DNA of 64,000 bases from Quercus robur (Eukaryota; Streptophyta; Magnoliopsida; Fagales; Fagaceae), in assembly GCF_932294415.1 (NCBI RefSeq), contig NC_065535.1, positions 68,379,362 to 68,443,361 on the forward strand, in the 5' to 3' direction. The notes below the pieces were generated by a model, which was given only the letters and a program-made list of their open reading frames with translations, searched no databases and was not told the origin of the DNA. This document shows, one piece after another, positions 49,046 through 64,000 of this stretch. Made by a program: the position numbers and the translations under genes. The stretch's first letter is position 1. The number at the start of each line of letters is the position of its first letter.

Positions 49046-49882
49046 ATGGGTAGTAACCAAGCCGTTTCTTTCCTGACCAACATCGCACGCGCCGCTTTGG
49101 GACTCGGCGCCGGCGCCACCGCTCTCAGCTCATCTCTCTACACCGTCGACGGTGGCCAGCGCGCCGTCATCTTCGACCGTGTCCGTGGAATTCTCAACGA
49201 GACCGTCGGTGAAGGTACTCACTTCCTCGTCCCATGGCTCCAGAAGCCTTTCATTTTCGACATTCGCACAAAGCCACACACTTTCTCTTCGGTCTCCGGT
49301 ACTAAGGATCTCCAGATGGTCAACTTAACCCTACGCGTTCTCTCGCGTCCTGAGGTCACGCGCCTCCCTGAGATCGTCCAAACCCTAGGTCTCGAGTACG
49401 ACGAGAAGGTCCTCCCTTCGATCGGAAACGAGGTGTTGAAGGCCGTGGTGGCTCAGTTCAACGCCGATCAGCTACTCACCGAGCGTCCGCAGGTCTCGGC
49501 GCTTGTACGGAACGGACTCACCGAGCGCGCCAAGAACTTCAACATCGTGCTCGATGACGTGGCGATCACGCACTTGTCTTACGGCGCTGAGTTCTCTCGC
49601 GCCGTTGAGCAGAAGCAGGTGGCGCAGCAGGAGGCGGAGAGGTCGAAGTTTGTGGTGGCGAAGGCGGAGCAGGAGAGGCGTGCGGCGATCATTAGGGCCG
49701 AAGGAGAGAGCGAGTCGGCGAAGATGATTTCGGAGGCTACTGAGAAGGCTGGAACGGGACTCATTGAGCTCAGGAAGATTGAGGCCATGAGGGAGAATGC
49801 CGCGACTCTCGCTAAGTCCCCGAATGTCGCTTACTTGCCCGGTGGCCAGCAGATTCTGATGGCTCTCAATGCCAACCGTTGA
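49046..49882 (+). CDS. PHB3: Prohibitin, PHB3/PHB4 type, mitochondrial
   Basis: Prohibitins form ring complexes in the inner mitochondrial membrane that stabilise respiratory and protease complexes; plant PHB3 also affects growth, ethylene and nitric-oxide responses. The protein is 278 aa, the normal length. It shows an N-terminal hydrophobic anchor (about residues 10-32, [16 protein letters not shown]), the PHB/SPFH domain (about 33-195, with [13 protein letters not shown] and [13 protein letters not shown]), then an Ala/Glu/Arg/Lys-rich coiled coil (about 180-225) and the tail [18 protein letters not shown]. The coding region is one exon and clearly more GC-rich than its surroundings. 'ACCATGG' frames the start. 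The gene is probably split in its 3'UTR (see next entry). The closest match is Arabidopsis PHB3 or PHB4; choice of PHB3 rests partly on neighbour LHT. Confidence 0.95.
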   Translation: MGSNQAVSFLTNIARAALGLGAGATALSSSLYTVDGGQRAVIFDRVRGILNETVGEGTHFLVPWLQKPFIFDIRTKPHTFSSVSGTKDLQMVNLTLRVLSRPEVTRLPEIVQTLGLEYDEKVLPSIGNEVLKAVVAQFNADQLLTERPQVSALVRNGLTERAKNFNIVLDDVAITHLSYGAEFSRAVEQKQVAQQEAERSKFVVAKAEQERRAAIIRAEGESESAKMISEATEKAGTGLIELRKIEAMRENAATLAKSPNVAYLPGGQQILMALNANR

Positions 49883-50967
49883 GAGTAAAGGTATATTCAT
49901 TCTTATCATTATCATGTTTTCATTGGTTTACTATAATTGCTAATGTAATAAGCCATACAAACTGATGTATTTAACTTTTAAACACAAGAAATTCGTATGT
50001 AATAATTGCTGATTATTACATTCGTTGTCGTTTCAGTTTGTAAGTAGTAAAAATAGTTGTAATCTTAGCATTTTCTCATGATAATTTAGAATTGCATGAC
50101 ATGTAAGCAAAAAATTGCTTGTGTAGTATATCACCATAAGAATAATGTGTTTGTATGATAAATCAATGGTGCATGTCATTTCCTTCAAGATCAAGAAATG
50201 AGCTTTGTGAAGTGCCTAGACCCTAGGGCTTTGAGTTTTGAGCTTCTATACATTAAGTCTAGGGTTCTATTGATTAATAAATATACTTAAACATAATTAG
50301 GCCAGTATATGTGTATGCATTTGGGAACACCACCCCACATGAGGCAAGACAGTTAGTTAGTAATATCCCTATGAATGATCCCAAAATTATGTGATTTTTT
50401 TTGGTTATGATGATTCTGTGGCTATTATTGAAGTCACTTCTCCCTCTAGATGGAATGGTTCTTCCACTTTATCATTGCTCATTTCCTTCTTTTTGTTGGA
50501 GGTTAGCAGTAGCCTTAGTTATAATTTTTTTTAATAATGTAATTTATTTATTCTTTGGAAGTATTTTTTAATACATCATAGTCTTGAAATAGACTTGCTT
50601 TAAATCATTGCTTGAAAAGATATCAAGAAAAAATTTAGCCTGATTTTTACAATGCATAAGTTTCTGTTGGTTGACCTGTTTTTAAGTTATTTAGCCTGAT
50701 TTTTTACAATGCATAAAATTTAACCTGTTTTTAAGTTATTTAGCCTGATTGTATTTGTTTCAAGAGCAGTGAGTTTACAATCGTAAACACATTGTTCCTT
50801 TTCATCAATAAAACTCTTATTATCTATCCAAAAAAAGAGTGAATCTGTGTTTAACTATGGGGTTGACCTGTTTCTGTTTTATATGTGTGAAACTTTTGCG
50901 TTGTTTAAAATGGTATTAAGGACAATCAGTTAGGATAAAACAACAACACAAAAGTAGGACATTCTTT

Positions 50968-51505
50968 TTTTCTTTTCTTTTCTGAGTTGAAAATGGCAGG
51001 AAGAATTTTATTAATGAGAATCAGAATATACAATGTTCTAAACGCAAGGAGGAAATCCTCAATCCAAAGGAGAGGTCCCTCAGTGTCTTGAGCATGCTTA
51101 GCTAAAACAGGAGATGCATGGTTGACTGATTTATTAATAGGAATAAGAGAGACAACTAGGAGTCTGCTCAGTGCGTCTTTAATATCATCAAGAAGCAAAC
51201 CAAACTCTGAGAGATCATATCTGTCTATTGTAAGAGCCCCAAAAATTTTTGGATCTTCACATTCAACTTGCAGCTTCCAAAAGCCAGCCTCAATGCTTAA
51301 AATATGAGTCTTATGGGCAGCTAGGAGTTGCATGAGATTTTGTTGTATTGATGACTTCAATTTGTCTCAAACGGCAGCTAGAAGTACGCCTTCTCCATCT
51401 CTAATAACAGCACCTATTCCCCCACTGGTTATCAACCATGTGTTTGCCTTTTGCAAAATTTAACTTGTAAAAATTCTGATCTGGGGGTTGCCACTTTTGC
51501 TCCCA
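50968..51505 (-). mobile_element. 5'-truncated LINE copy with RNase H domain
   Basis: On the minus strand it begins with WEQKWQPPDQNFYKLNF, continues GGIGAVIRDGEGVLLAAV and later DIKDALSRLL and NHASPVLAKHA. These are the plant LINE RNase H (RVT_3) pattern, decayed. It ends in 'attaataaaattcttcc' and an A-rich tail. Near-identical 12-bp duplications AGGACATTCTTT (50956-50967) and AGTACATTCTTT (51506-51517) bound it, so it is a 5'-truncated single insertion. Confidence 0.8.
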
Positions 51506-51534
51506 AGTACATTCTTTTGATAATTAAAAACTTA

Positions 51535-52042
51535 GGGTACGTTTGATAGACTGTAATAGACACTGTAATGTAATAGATATTCCTATGGCATAACTATTCG
51601 GTTGTTTGGTTATGTTTTTATTACAATGAATAATTATTCCTTATGAATAGCTATTCTTCAAAATGAGGAATAACTATTCCTTATCAAAAGTACTGAATAT
51701 CTATTCATTCATCTTATGTAATAACTTTTTAAAATTTTTTCCTAAAAAGCCATTAGTTGCCACTTCTTCAAAAGGAAAGAAAATAAATTTTCCTTGTTGT
51801 TAATTATTAGCTCTATTTTGGACACCTTAAAATAAGTGTATTTTAGAAAATTGACTTAAAATGATTTAATTACACCTTCTTTTTATACTTTACTAAATTG
51901 TGGATGCATATTCAAAATTCTATTTCTAAATAGTCACCAAACTAATGAATAGTAATACTTATTACATTCCAACTTAATGTATTCCTTGTAATACTTATTC
52001 CTATTCCCATGTAATAATCATTACAGTGTACCAAACGTGCCC
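51535..52042. mobile_element. Tourist-like MITE (PIF/Harbinger, 508 bp)
   Basis: Ends GGGTACGTTTGATAGACTGT and GGGCACGTTTGGTACACTGT (other strand), with TTA duplications at 51532-51534 and 52043-52045. The interior repeats 'gaataactattcctta' in both orientations. Confidence 0.85.
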
Positions 52043-52464
52043 TTAGTGATATTTGTTTATTATAGCTTAATAAAATGTGCTGAGACTATTCAATTTGGCT
52101 GTGGAGGAATCACATTTTCTTGTTGCAGTCCTGACTTGACATCAGAAAATTAAGACTATCCTCTATAAATGTATTCAACCTTTGTTGTTGCTTTTGTATA
52201 TATGACTCTTGAATGAATTCCTAATACTTGAATAGAAATTTTAATTAGCTTGCGTGCTTCGTTCTGATTCACATGTAAAAATTATGGGTTACATTGGCAA
52301 TTGTTTCAATGTTTTTCATTACATATCATGAGAAACACTGTGAATTGGATTCATCTTTAGGAGGCTGTGCCAAAAAAACCCACAAAACTGTCAGTGTGAC
52401 AGATCAAATATTATCATAAAACATCCAATCATAAATTTTCATTTTTTGGCTTTTTTGTTTGCAG

Positions 52465-53639
52465 GGTCTCATGACATGGCATAACAGCTTGACGAGGTCA
52501 TGGATTTGGACAAATTGTTGGTTTATTGCTCTGAAGTTGTTTCTTTATGTATCTAAGATCATATCATTTGAACTTTCTTAAGATCCAGTCAGGAAACTGT
52601 TTTGGATGTTTTGTTGAAGAGCATGGGTTTTTTTCCCTGTCCTAGAAGTATGACAATGTTTATAACTTACATGATAAAATTGGATATGTTGCCAAATGCA
52701 TTTTCCTTTCCCCAATTTACTTTATGGCCATCATTGATGGTTCTGGTTTATTGATTGATTTCCCTTTGAGACAATACAAGATGATCTAAACGCTGTCATT
52801 AAGTTCTCTGTGTTTTATAGATTGTGGAACTTAACGATGTGATGAATTCAATCATGTATGCACTTGGTAATGTATATAGCTGTTATGTAGCTTCTGGTGG
52901 TTATCTTCATATAATACCTAGTAAGTGCAGAATAGTATCTGTTTATCTAGTACAGATGTGCATTTACTGCCATCGGATAGGGTTGCAAGCCTGCAAATAA
53001 GCTCAAGCTTGGGTTTGTTAAAAAATACAGTGGTTTGATCTCCAGTTGAGTTATGATACCCACTTACCCATGCTCAACCTGAGCTCGATGTGAGCTTTAT
53101 GTATCTAAGAACAAAACTTTAAGCTCATGAACAGGCTCATTTATTCTATCGTAGTTGGAACCCCTAAATTCACTCTTTCCTATAGTCTGTTTTTATTTTT
53201 TGGTTCGTTTTTAATAGGATAGCAAGAGGGATGCCAATGTGCTTGCATTTCTGTTTTTGTGAATGAAAGCCTATGCAAAAATTATTTTTCAGACAGGTTT
53301 TGTGTGGTCTGGTAAGCCGCAACAGAAATATAGGTCAGAATATAAAGCACTGCTCTAGTGCTCTCAACAATCTAGCACCGGGGCCAGCCCTGTGCTCTCT
53401 CAGTAAGTGTGCTCATAAAGTTTAAACCAGTTCTGGTCATTTACCATTTGGGCGGTGTAAAAGAAAATGGACAATTTTCATCCAAACTAGTTCGAAGAAA
53501 AGTTTCTCCAACCTACTATGCAATAAGCCGCCAACTCAAAAGATTATCTATTTATACTTTAAATCACACAATTTACTTAAATATGGTAATAGGTGTTATT
53601 TAGCAACCCACTAAGCGCTTATCAGTGTTATTTAGCATC
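52465..53639. other. PHB3 3' region and intergenic DNA
   Basis: The first 400 bp or so may be PHB3 3'UTR. At about 52985-53160 phrases 'aagctcaagcttggg' and 'gctcatgaacaggctca' suggest a decayed hAT-type repeat. No gene seen. Confidence 0.4.
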
Positions 53640-54950
53640 CAAGTTTTGTAGCACGGTACTTTTGTGTTGCTTAAGAAAGTTATTCTCAAGATGATTGAGC
53701 GAAAGCTAAATGCTTTTTTATGGGCTAGTAAAGCTGAAAAAGCAGCTGGAGTCAGTTTCTTGGGACATGTTATGAGAAGAGGAAGAACACTTTTTTACTC
53801 AATCAGGTTCAATTTGGATTGCTTGGATTAGATTGTACTTACTTAAAGGGGGTTGCTTCTGGAATATCCACATCCTTCCAAGTTCCTCATAAGTTGTTCT
53901 TTGTTAAGAAGGTTAACAAGGCCTCCAACACAATTTAGGGGTTGGGGATGGAGCTTCTATTCATCTTTGGCACGAGAGTTGGCACCCTAAGGGGCCATTG
54001 AACTGCCAAGTAATCTAGCTTTATTAAAAGAGAAGTTTTAGTACAACATAAAATGTCACAATTATACTACGTGTTACACTATGATTGGTTGTCTATCACT
54101 TTCATATGGACCTATCACTTTTTTCTCCACCACTCACAGTTTGTCATGTGGACAGTTGTGACACAAATTGTGACATTTTATGTAGTTTTAGAATTTTTGT
54201 TATTAAAATTAGCAGGTGGGATTGACCTCTTGCCGGGTTTGAATGGCTGGTTGCTGTCGAAGGTAAGTGTTTTGAGGTTCAAATTAATGGGAATGAAGAT
54301 GGTCCTTTGAACTACGCATGGTAATTACAATTCATGAGATCCTTGGGGTGCTATTAGGCACAAACAGCTTGTGGTAAATTAGTAGAGAAGTGTACGGTTT
54401 TCTGGTTTTATCCCTAGACATGCTTTCATAAACCTGGTTAACAGTCAAATACAGATTGATTATAAGAGATAGAATACTCGTATGAGGTTATAAAGGTGAT
54501 ACCACTGGTGTTTTCTATAGAAGCAAGATTAAATTAAGAGACCACCTTTATTTTGAGTGTTCTGTCACTCATAGATTGTGGAAGTAAATCTTGTTGTTGT
54601 GTGTTTTTGATGGCCAAATTGGGAACATGAGTTGAATTGGGGGATCAATAGGTTGAAGGGTACTGGTTTGAACTTTTAAGGCACAGGTTGTGTGAAAATT
54701 GGCCTGGGAAAGCATCTATCTACCATGTTTGGAGGGAAAGGAATGAAAGGATTCATAATTGTAGGATGTGATGAGAAGAACAAATCCTGAACTGTATTGC
54801 TGTTGATGTGAGGGGTAGAACTAAAATCCCTGCAAGATCCAAATTGAAGAGTTCAATATTGTATTGCTCCTTGTGCTGCATATGGAAGATTCCTTACTTG
54901 GTGCTTGCTTTATTGAGTTGCTTGGTTGCGCTGTTTTTGGTATGGTTTTG
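53640..54950 (+). mobile_element. Decayed L1-type LINE, C-terminal part
   Basis: Frame-broken plus-strand translation shows the end of a plant L1 polyprotein. First comes a KKVILKMIERKLNAFLWAS-like segment, then LKGGCFWNIHIP and VGDGASIHLWHESWHP, then WPGKASIYHVWRERNERIHN, the zf-RVT region. The 3' end falls about 54860-54950. Contains several stops and frame changes and is interrupted by the MITE at 54030-54199. Confidence 0.7.
54030..54199. mobile_element. MULE-like MITE (170 bp) inside LINE
   Basis: Inverted ends share ACATAAAATGTCACAATT. The 9-bp duplication TTATTAAAA lies at 54021-54029 and 54200-54208. Nearly palindromic core with 'tgattggttgtctatcac'. Its removal restores continuity of the LINE relic, so it landed later. 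Confidence 0.7.
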
Positions 54951-55161
54951 TAGCAGATTATATTTCTAAAAGTCTTTTGATATGGTGTTTTAGTTTGTTA
55001 AAGTGGTTTGTTTTGTAGGGTTCCAATATGAGTAATGTTGTGTTGTCTGTAAAGGGGTTGGTCTCTTCTTTTGTGGGCAGTTTTGCTGCTTGTATTAGTT
55101 GACCTGCTTTGCAGGCTTCTTTGTTCTCATTTGAAATTGAATAAGTATACTTATTCATTAA

Positions 55162-55299
55162 ACACTCTTTCATTTCTTTTCTTTTATTGTGTTATATTTC
55201 TTTTTCTTTTGTAAGACCATAAAAATGAAAACACTTTTTTCATTTCTTTTCTTTTGCTGTGTTATATTTCTTTTTTCTTTTGTAAGACCATAAAAATGG
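55162..55299. repeat. Tandem duplication, 70-bp period
   Basis: Two copies start 'catttcttttctttt' at 55171 and 55241 and share 'gtaagaccataaaaatg'. They lie between the LINE and the GAPC 3' end. Apart from the possible GAPC 3'UTR, nothing else is seen in 54951-55694. Confidence 0.85.
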
Positions 55300-55694
55300 A
55301 AAGTATATCTTTTCACTCTTGAAAATGTGTGGACTGATGAGCTTAGCAATCGTGATGATTTTTTTTTTCCGTATATAGCATACAACAAGAGAACCAAAGC
55401 AAATAAATCACGGCAGAATCTGTTAAAATTTTCAAGGCAGAAAAACCATCCAAGAAAGCCACAAAATTAGGAAATAAGATAATTAATAATCATATCTTAT
55501 GGGAAAACACCAGTCAAGAAAGAAAGGGGCGATACAATGACACCAAATTTAAAAGAGACACATGGTATATAACCATCCTCATATCAATTATTCCAAAACA
55601 TTTGTGTACCTTAAAAAAATTAAGCTGCAAACTATGCCAAAGGAAAGGGAAGTGAAAGGGTAAAACATGGTGATCGTCTAGACTCCAACACTAC

Positions 55695-60065
<4,371 letters not shown>

Positions 60066-60082
60066 GTTCCTCAGAGAAAGTG

Positions 60083-60098
<16 letters not shown>

Positions 60099-60130
<32 letters not shown>
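60099..60130. repeat. (TA)n microsatellite in GAPC leader
   Basis: About 16 TA units preceded by about 16 A, only 34 bp upstream of the GAPC start codon, so in its 5'UTR or core promoter. A possible TATA box (TATATATATGAAG on the minus strand) lies near 60198-60210. Confidence 0.85.
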
Positions 60131-60131
<1 letters not shown>

Positions 60132-60210
60132 CGTTAGAAGGAGAAAGTCTTTGTGAATGAAAACGAGACTTTTACAGTAGAGAGAGCAAGTTCATCTCTT
60201 CATATATATA

Positions 60211-62309
60211 CGTGAAAAAATAGGAAGACGCGGATTTGTCGAGGGAGGGAAAGAGTGGGGACCACTAATTGCTCATTATCACCGTTGATTTCGAGAGAAC
60301 ACATGGGAATCATGGGATTTCTCTTTCTTTTTTTTATTTAAAAAAAATAAAATAATTCTCGTGAATTTTTCACGGATCTGCAGGTTAGAATCAGTAAAAC
60401 TGAATGGAAATTTTACTATTTTTAGTTTGGTTTCCATCAGTAATGATAATTACTAATTAGAGTTTAGAGATCAGCAGTGTATTTTTGGTGATATTCTGGA
60501 TGCTTCTATAAAATTAAAGTCTTGACTGTCATTAATAGCTTAAGTTAACTTCTCCTCCAAGGTTGAAATATGGAGATCACACCAAGTCTGTGCTCTTTTA
60601 TAGGAGAAACTAGAAAGTACATCCTCTGTGTGTGCGTGCAGCAGATGGGTACCACCAGTCAGTGGGATCCACATATTGTGAGAGGACTGTTACATGCATC
60701 GGGTAAAGAATGTGACGTAATTGTCAATGAAGCAATTCATTTTTTACACAAACTTAACTCCTCCCAGAACATCACCGAAATTAGTTGATAGGACCGAAAG
60801 ATACAAGATAAATCATTATTTCTTTCTTATTATACACGTAAAATCAAATTTAATTCATGATGCGATTAATGTTTTGACAACTATGATTGGGGTGATCCTA
60901 ACAAACCATAAATGTAACCGAACTATAAATGCCTTTGTCGTATCGAAGAATGTAATAATTTTCTTTTTCAATTAATTTTTTATAAACGAAGGAGCAAAAG
61001 AGTGCTTCATGAGGGGTGATCCTCAATCCATTGTGCCACCCCTCGAGTCAACAGAATTTATATAACAACTGCATATCATATGCTTCTTATTAGCGTCATG
61101 ATACATGTGATTCAGCGGCCAATTGTATCAAAATTAAGTTGATGAAATTTTAATGCACAACAAGATAAACTGATAAAACAGTTGGCATTATGGGAGAAGA
61201 CGATATTGGTAATACATTGATTTTTGGAGAATATTGTTTCATAAAGTTGATAAAGTAAAAATTCAAGTCCAGGAATTTTCTAAATGAAAATTTGAAATTC
61301 AATATGTTCAATCGGTCAAAACTTTTGCTTGATTGATCGAAATGATGAGAAAAATAACCCTGGAGCTCCTGCCTAACTCGATTACTATTTGATTCTTATT
61401 CAATCAATCAAAAAGAGCCTTTGATCGATTCTTGATTCCTCTAAATCGGTCAAGACTTGTTAAACTGAATTTTTTGCAGAATTTTTTGATAAACATTTTG
61501 AAGGTTTGAAAAACTTTCAAACCTTGTGAATAGTTTTATGAAACGTTTTAACTCTTCATACGTGTTTTTTGGTGAAATAGAACCCTATGAGTATAAATAG
61601 TGGTTTATGTTCACTTGATAGCTTCTTTTTCTTCTAAAAGTTAGTTTCTAAGAAACATAAGAAATTCTATGAATATTCTCCGGAATTGTTATCTATAGAA
61701 TCCAACAACTTAATTATATCTTGGAGACAAGTTTGTGATAACCTTATAGCAACAATAGTGTAGGGGCAAATATTGTCTAAAGATAACAATTTTGTGCCTC
61801 AAAATTATTTATTTTCCGTTCGTCTTTTGCGTTAAACTTGGTCTTCCATTATTACTTTGTGTAATATTCCCAATAGTCAAACATCATAACACAGCTCTTT
61901 TAATCATTGTGGGCCACTAAATTTAGTAGCTAATGTCCATTTGAATATGGCATGGAACTATCATCGTGGCTGATACAGGGGTTAATTCTTTGATTAAGGA
62001 TGATTAACAATGATTGCTGCTGGCATTTTAGAAGAACCTTTGAAGTGAGAACAAATGCTTTTGGTGTATGCATCAGAGCCAGATTATCCCTAATCACTTT
62101 AAGATATATCAAAGGACTATGCACAAAGCATGGCCACAAAACTCCAGAGGTTAAATATCATTACATTCAAATAGCAGCTATGTTACGAATAAATACATAT
62201 AAGTCGAGTAATTCAAAAGCCACAAGCTTAAGAATCCATGCTATTATTAAACATAAAAAGAAACACAAAATTTTGATCCACATAAGGACCACAAGCTGAA
62301 GCTAACAGC
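60211..62309. other. Intergenic region between GAPC and NBP35
   Basis: GAPC promoter at the left, NBP35 3'UTR at the right. About 61140-61880 looks like an LTR relic: 'gatcgaa/atcggtcaa' phrases repeat at 61300-61440, followed by a TATA-like 'gagtataaatagtgg' (61588) and a tail 'gtgtaggggcaaatattg'. No second copy, so it would be a solo LTR; confidence is low. No gene recognised. Confidence 0.4.
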
Positions 62310-63238
62310 CTATGCACTATCTACCAACATACTTGAGAATCCATTCTTTTCAATCATTTTTTCTATGACGATCTTCAGTGCAGGAGCGCTCACCTGGCAT
62401 TTCTTATCAATGAAGCAGGATCTACCTTCTTCAGCAGCCTTACAAAGCTGCGGATCCAATGGCACCTTCCCAAGAAAAGGCACTTCCATTTCCCTACACA
62501 TTTTTTCTGCACCACCACTGCTACTATCAAACACTTCACTGCAAGCAATCAAATTTTGAAGTTCTGGTTCTTTCTCTTTAAGATATTCCCTAACCCGCTC
62601 TGAAACATCTATATGTTCACCGGTCTCTGTCGTCCTCATAAACTTGAAATCCATTAGTGGCTGGCACAAGCCGCTCATATTCTCAACAACCCCAAGAACC
62701 TTAACTCCAACTTTTTTGCAGAAATTGATTTCTTTTCGCACATCAATCAAGGAGACTTGCTGTGGAGTTGTGACAATAATTGCACCATCTATTCCAGTAG
62801 CCCCAAGGCATTGAACAATTGAGATATGCTCATCTGAGGTCCCAGGAGGAGCATCAACAACCAAAAAATCAAGTTCATTCCAGTACACTTCCTTCAGGAA
62901 ATTCTTGATGAGCCCATTCTTGCGAGGGCCCCTCCATATAACAGCTTCATCAGGATCAGGAAGCATGAATCCAATTGACATGACCCCAAGATTATCATCA
63001 ACATAGACAGGAGACCAGCCGAGGTTGCTCTGGTGGATTTCTTGACCTTCTAGGCCAAGCATCTTTGGGATGCTCGGGCCACAAATGTCAATGTCAAGCA
63101 GACCTATCTGGAGGTTCATAGCTGCCAGGGCGAATGAAAGTTGGGCAGAGAATGTGCTCTTGCCAACTCCACCCTTCCCTGATAAAACAAGTATCTTATG
63201 CTTAACATTAGCCATCCTTTCTGCAATAACAACCAAGT
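62310..63238 (-). CDS. NBP35: NBP35, cytosolic Fe-S cluster assembly factor (5' exon(s) missing)
   Basis: P-loop ATPase scaffold of the cytosolic Fe-S protein assembly (CIA) pathway. The visible exon codes about 309 residues and ends in SMLVDSA. It starts at an acceptor (TTTCTGCAG) with ACTTGGTTGTTATTGC, so the phase needs one base from the previous exon. Seen: deviant Walker [51 protein letters not shown] and [15 protein letters not shown], all Mrp/NBP35 marks. The N-terminal ferredoxin-like cysteine region (about 45 residues in Arabidopsis) is not in the next 760 bp and must lie beyond the window. The CPXC motif of yeast and animal NBP35 is absent: here the segment reads [12 protein letters not shown]. 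This agrees with what is known of plant NBP35. Confidence 0.93.
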
Positions 63239-64000
63239 CTGCAGAAACAAGAGTATAGAACATTAAGACAATAAGCATACCACCTCTAAGTCATAAAATA
63301 TGTTTGCAGAATATTAACTAAACCAGAGTGACACTTAAAACATGTTATACATAAATGAAACACCATCCTTGAATAATTAATCCATACGTTTATCATTCAT
63401 TTCAGGCTGCAAGCCCCAGAGAGTGATGCTCTTCTTGGAATTTTCACTTAGTTTTAATTTTGAAAATTTTGGTCTAAGGGTATGTTCAGGCAAACAAGTA
63501 AATGAAATAAATTAATGCTCATCATCAGCAAACACCTTATCAGGAAAAAAGGAGGAAAAAGAAAAAGATATTAATTTGACTGACAGTTGATGAATTGCTT
63601 GTAATATCAAGGGCTAACTGAAACCATGCCTAGCTGCCAGGATAAGGAAACCAACAATGCAGGAACTTAAATAAGTCACCTTTTTTATTAGAGCTCACTC
63701 TGTGTACCTTCTCAACTCCTCCTTTTCTTTTTTCTTTTTTTTGACATAGGAGAACTTATCTCAGATTAGTTGCACATCACAGAGTATATGTACAACAATC
63801 CTCACTGTTAATCAACTCCCTCCTTTTCTTTTCAAAAAGTAAGATAAATCTTTCTCCTTTGTGTTTAACAGAAAAGTTCAAGATTCTTTTAACTGTTACT
63901 TGTCATTGTCACACCTCTAAATATTTTGTCCGAAGTTGTCAAATTCATCATAGTAATTTCCTCTCCTTCTTCTTAGTAAACAGACAACTCAATATATAGT
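63239..64000. other. NBP35 intron (partial) to window end
   Basis: No exon seen. 63712-63731 and 63812-63832 carry a near-identical 'tcaactcc(c)tccttttctttt' pair. Between them, on the minus strand, is an 80-bp body ending in an A-rich tail, again a small retroposed insertion with target duplication. Confidence 0.5.

Larger units (their letters stand above)
49891..52464 (+). other. Putative 3'UTR intron of PHB3 (2.6 kb)
   Basis: Eight bases after the stop, 'AAAG/GTATATTC' is a good donor. At 52464 'tttttgtttgcag/GG' behind a T-rich tract is a good acceptor. The inferred second 3'UTR exon would start at 52465 and reach toward about 52900. A junction so close to the stop would not be expected to trigger nonsense-mediated decay. 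The interval holds a LINE fragment and a Tourist MITE and no gene. Confidence 0.45.

Noticed and set aside
49472-49915. Open frames antisense and Arg-rich in another frame over PHB3
   Set aside because: Shadows caused by the GC-rich prohibitin codons.
60570-60788. 72-codon plus-strand open frame upstream of GAPC
   Set aside because: No recognisable domain, no splice or promoter context, ordinary AT-rich sequence.
63239-64000. Missing N-terminal exon of NBP35
   Set aside because: Searched the minus strand for the Cys-rich CxxC region by eye; nothing fits, so it is taken to lie beyond the window.

Overview
The window is nuclear DNA of a flowering plant. Its genes have many introns with GT..AG borders. 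The spaces between them are AT-rich and full of plant transposable elements (Ty1/copia, hAT, MULE, PIF/Harbinger, Stowaway, L1 and RTE LINEs, a tRNA-derived SINE). The proteins look like those of a eudicot. The long, transposon-filled introns and spacers would fit a woody species, but the genus cannot be fixed from sequence alone.

Six host genes are visible. From left to right they are: an LHT-type amino-acid permease (minus, 8 exons, 453 aa), an ankyrin-repeat protein (minus, 2 exons, 676 aa), mitochondrial ribosomal protein mL54 (minus, coding part in one exon behind a 5'UTR intron), prohibitin PHB3 (plus, uninterrupted coding region), cytosolic GAPDH (GAPC, minus, 11 exons, 337 aa) and the cytosolic Fe-S scaffold NBP35 (minus, 5' end beyond the window). 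I assembled the spliced models by hand from splice sites, reading frame and family knowledge. The order LHT - ankyrin - mL54 - prohibitin appears to combine two Arabidopsis neighbourhoods (recalled as At3g01740-01760 and At5g40770-40780), so this may be an ancestral block.

Layout: 1-2.1 kb, decayed LTR-type repeat; 3.0-4.4 kb, two hAT-like elements; 5.0-10.3 kb, LHT with a 3.1-kb first intron; 10.8-15.1 kb, MITEs, a MULE-type element carrying an unusual CTATAGGG module array, an AT-rich repeat cluster and a hAT element; 15.4-20.7 kb, a copia retrotransposon with both LTRs and target duplication; 20.7-34.4 kb, gene-free DNA with MITEs, a SINE and microsatellites; 34.5-37.5 kb, ankyrin gene; 42.3-44.5 kb, mL54; 45.4-48.7 kb, PIF/Harbinger-like element with a probable nested LTR-type insert; 49.0-52.5 kb, PHB3; 53.6-55.0 kb, decayed L1 LINE; 55.7-60.1 kb, GAPC; 62.3-63.2 kb, NBP35.

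The genes are not an operon. Three of them (mL54, PHB3, NBP35) serve mitochondria or Fe-S protein maturation, which is probably chance. I saw no coding system that looks new. The most unusual signals are noncoding: at least seven tiny, almost tail-only poly(A) insertions with 12-15-bp target duplications, and the modular MULE-type element at 11.8-12.5 kb.
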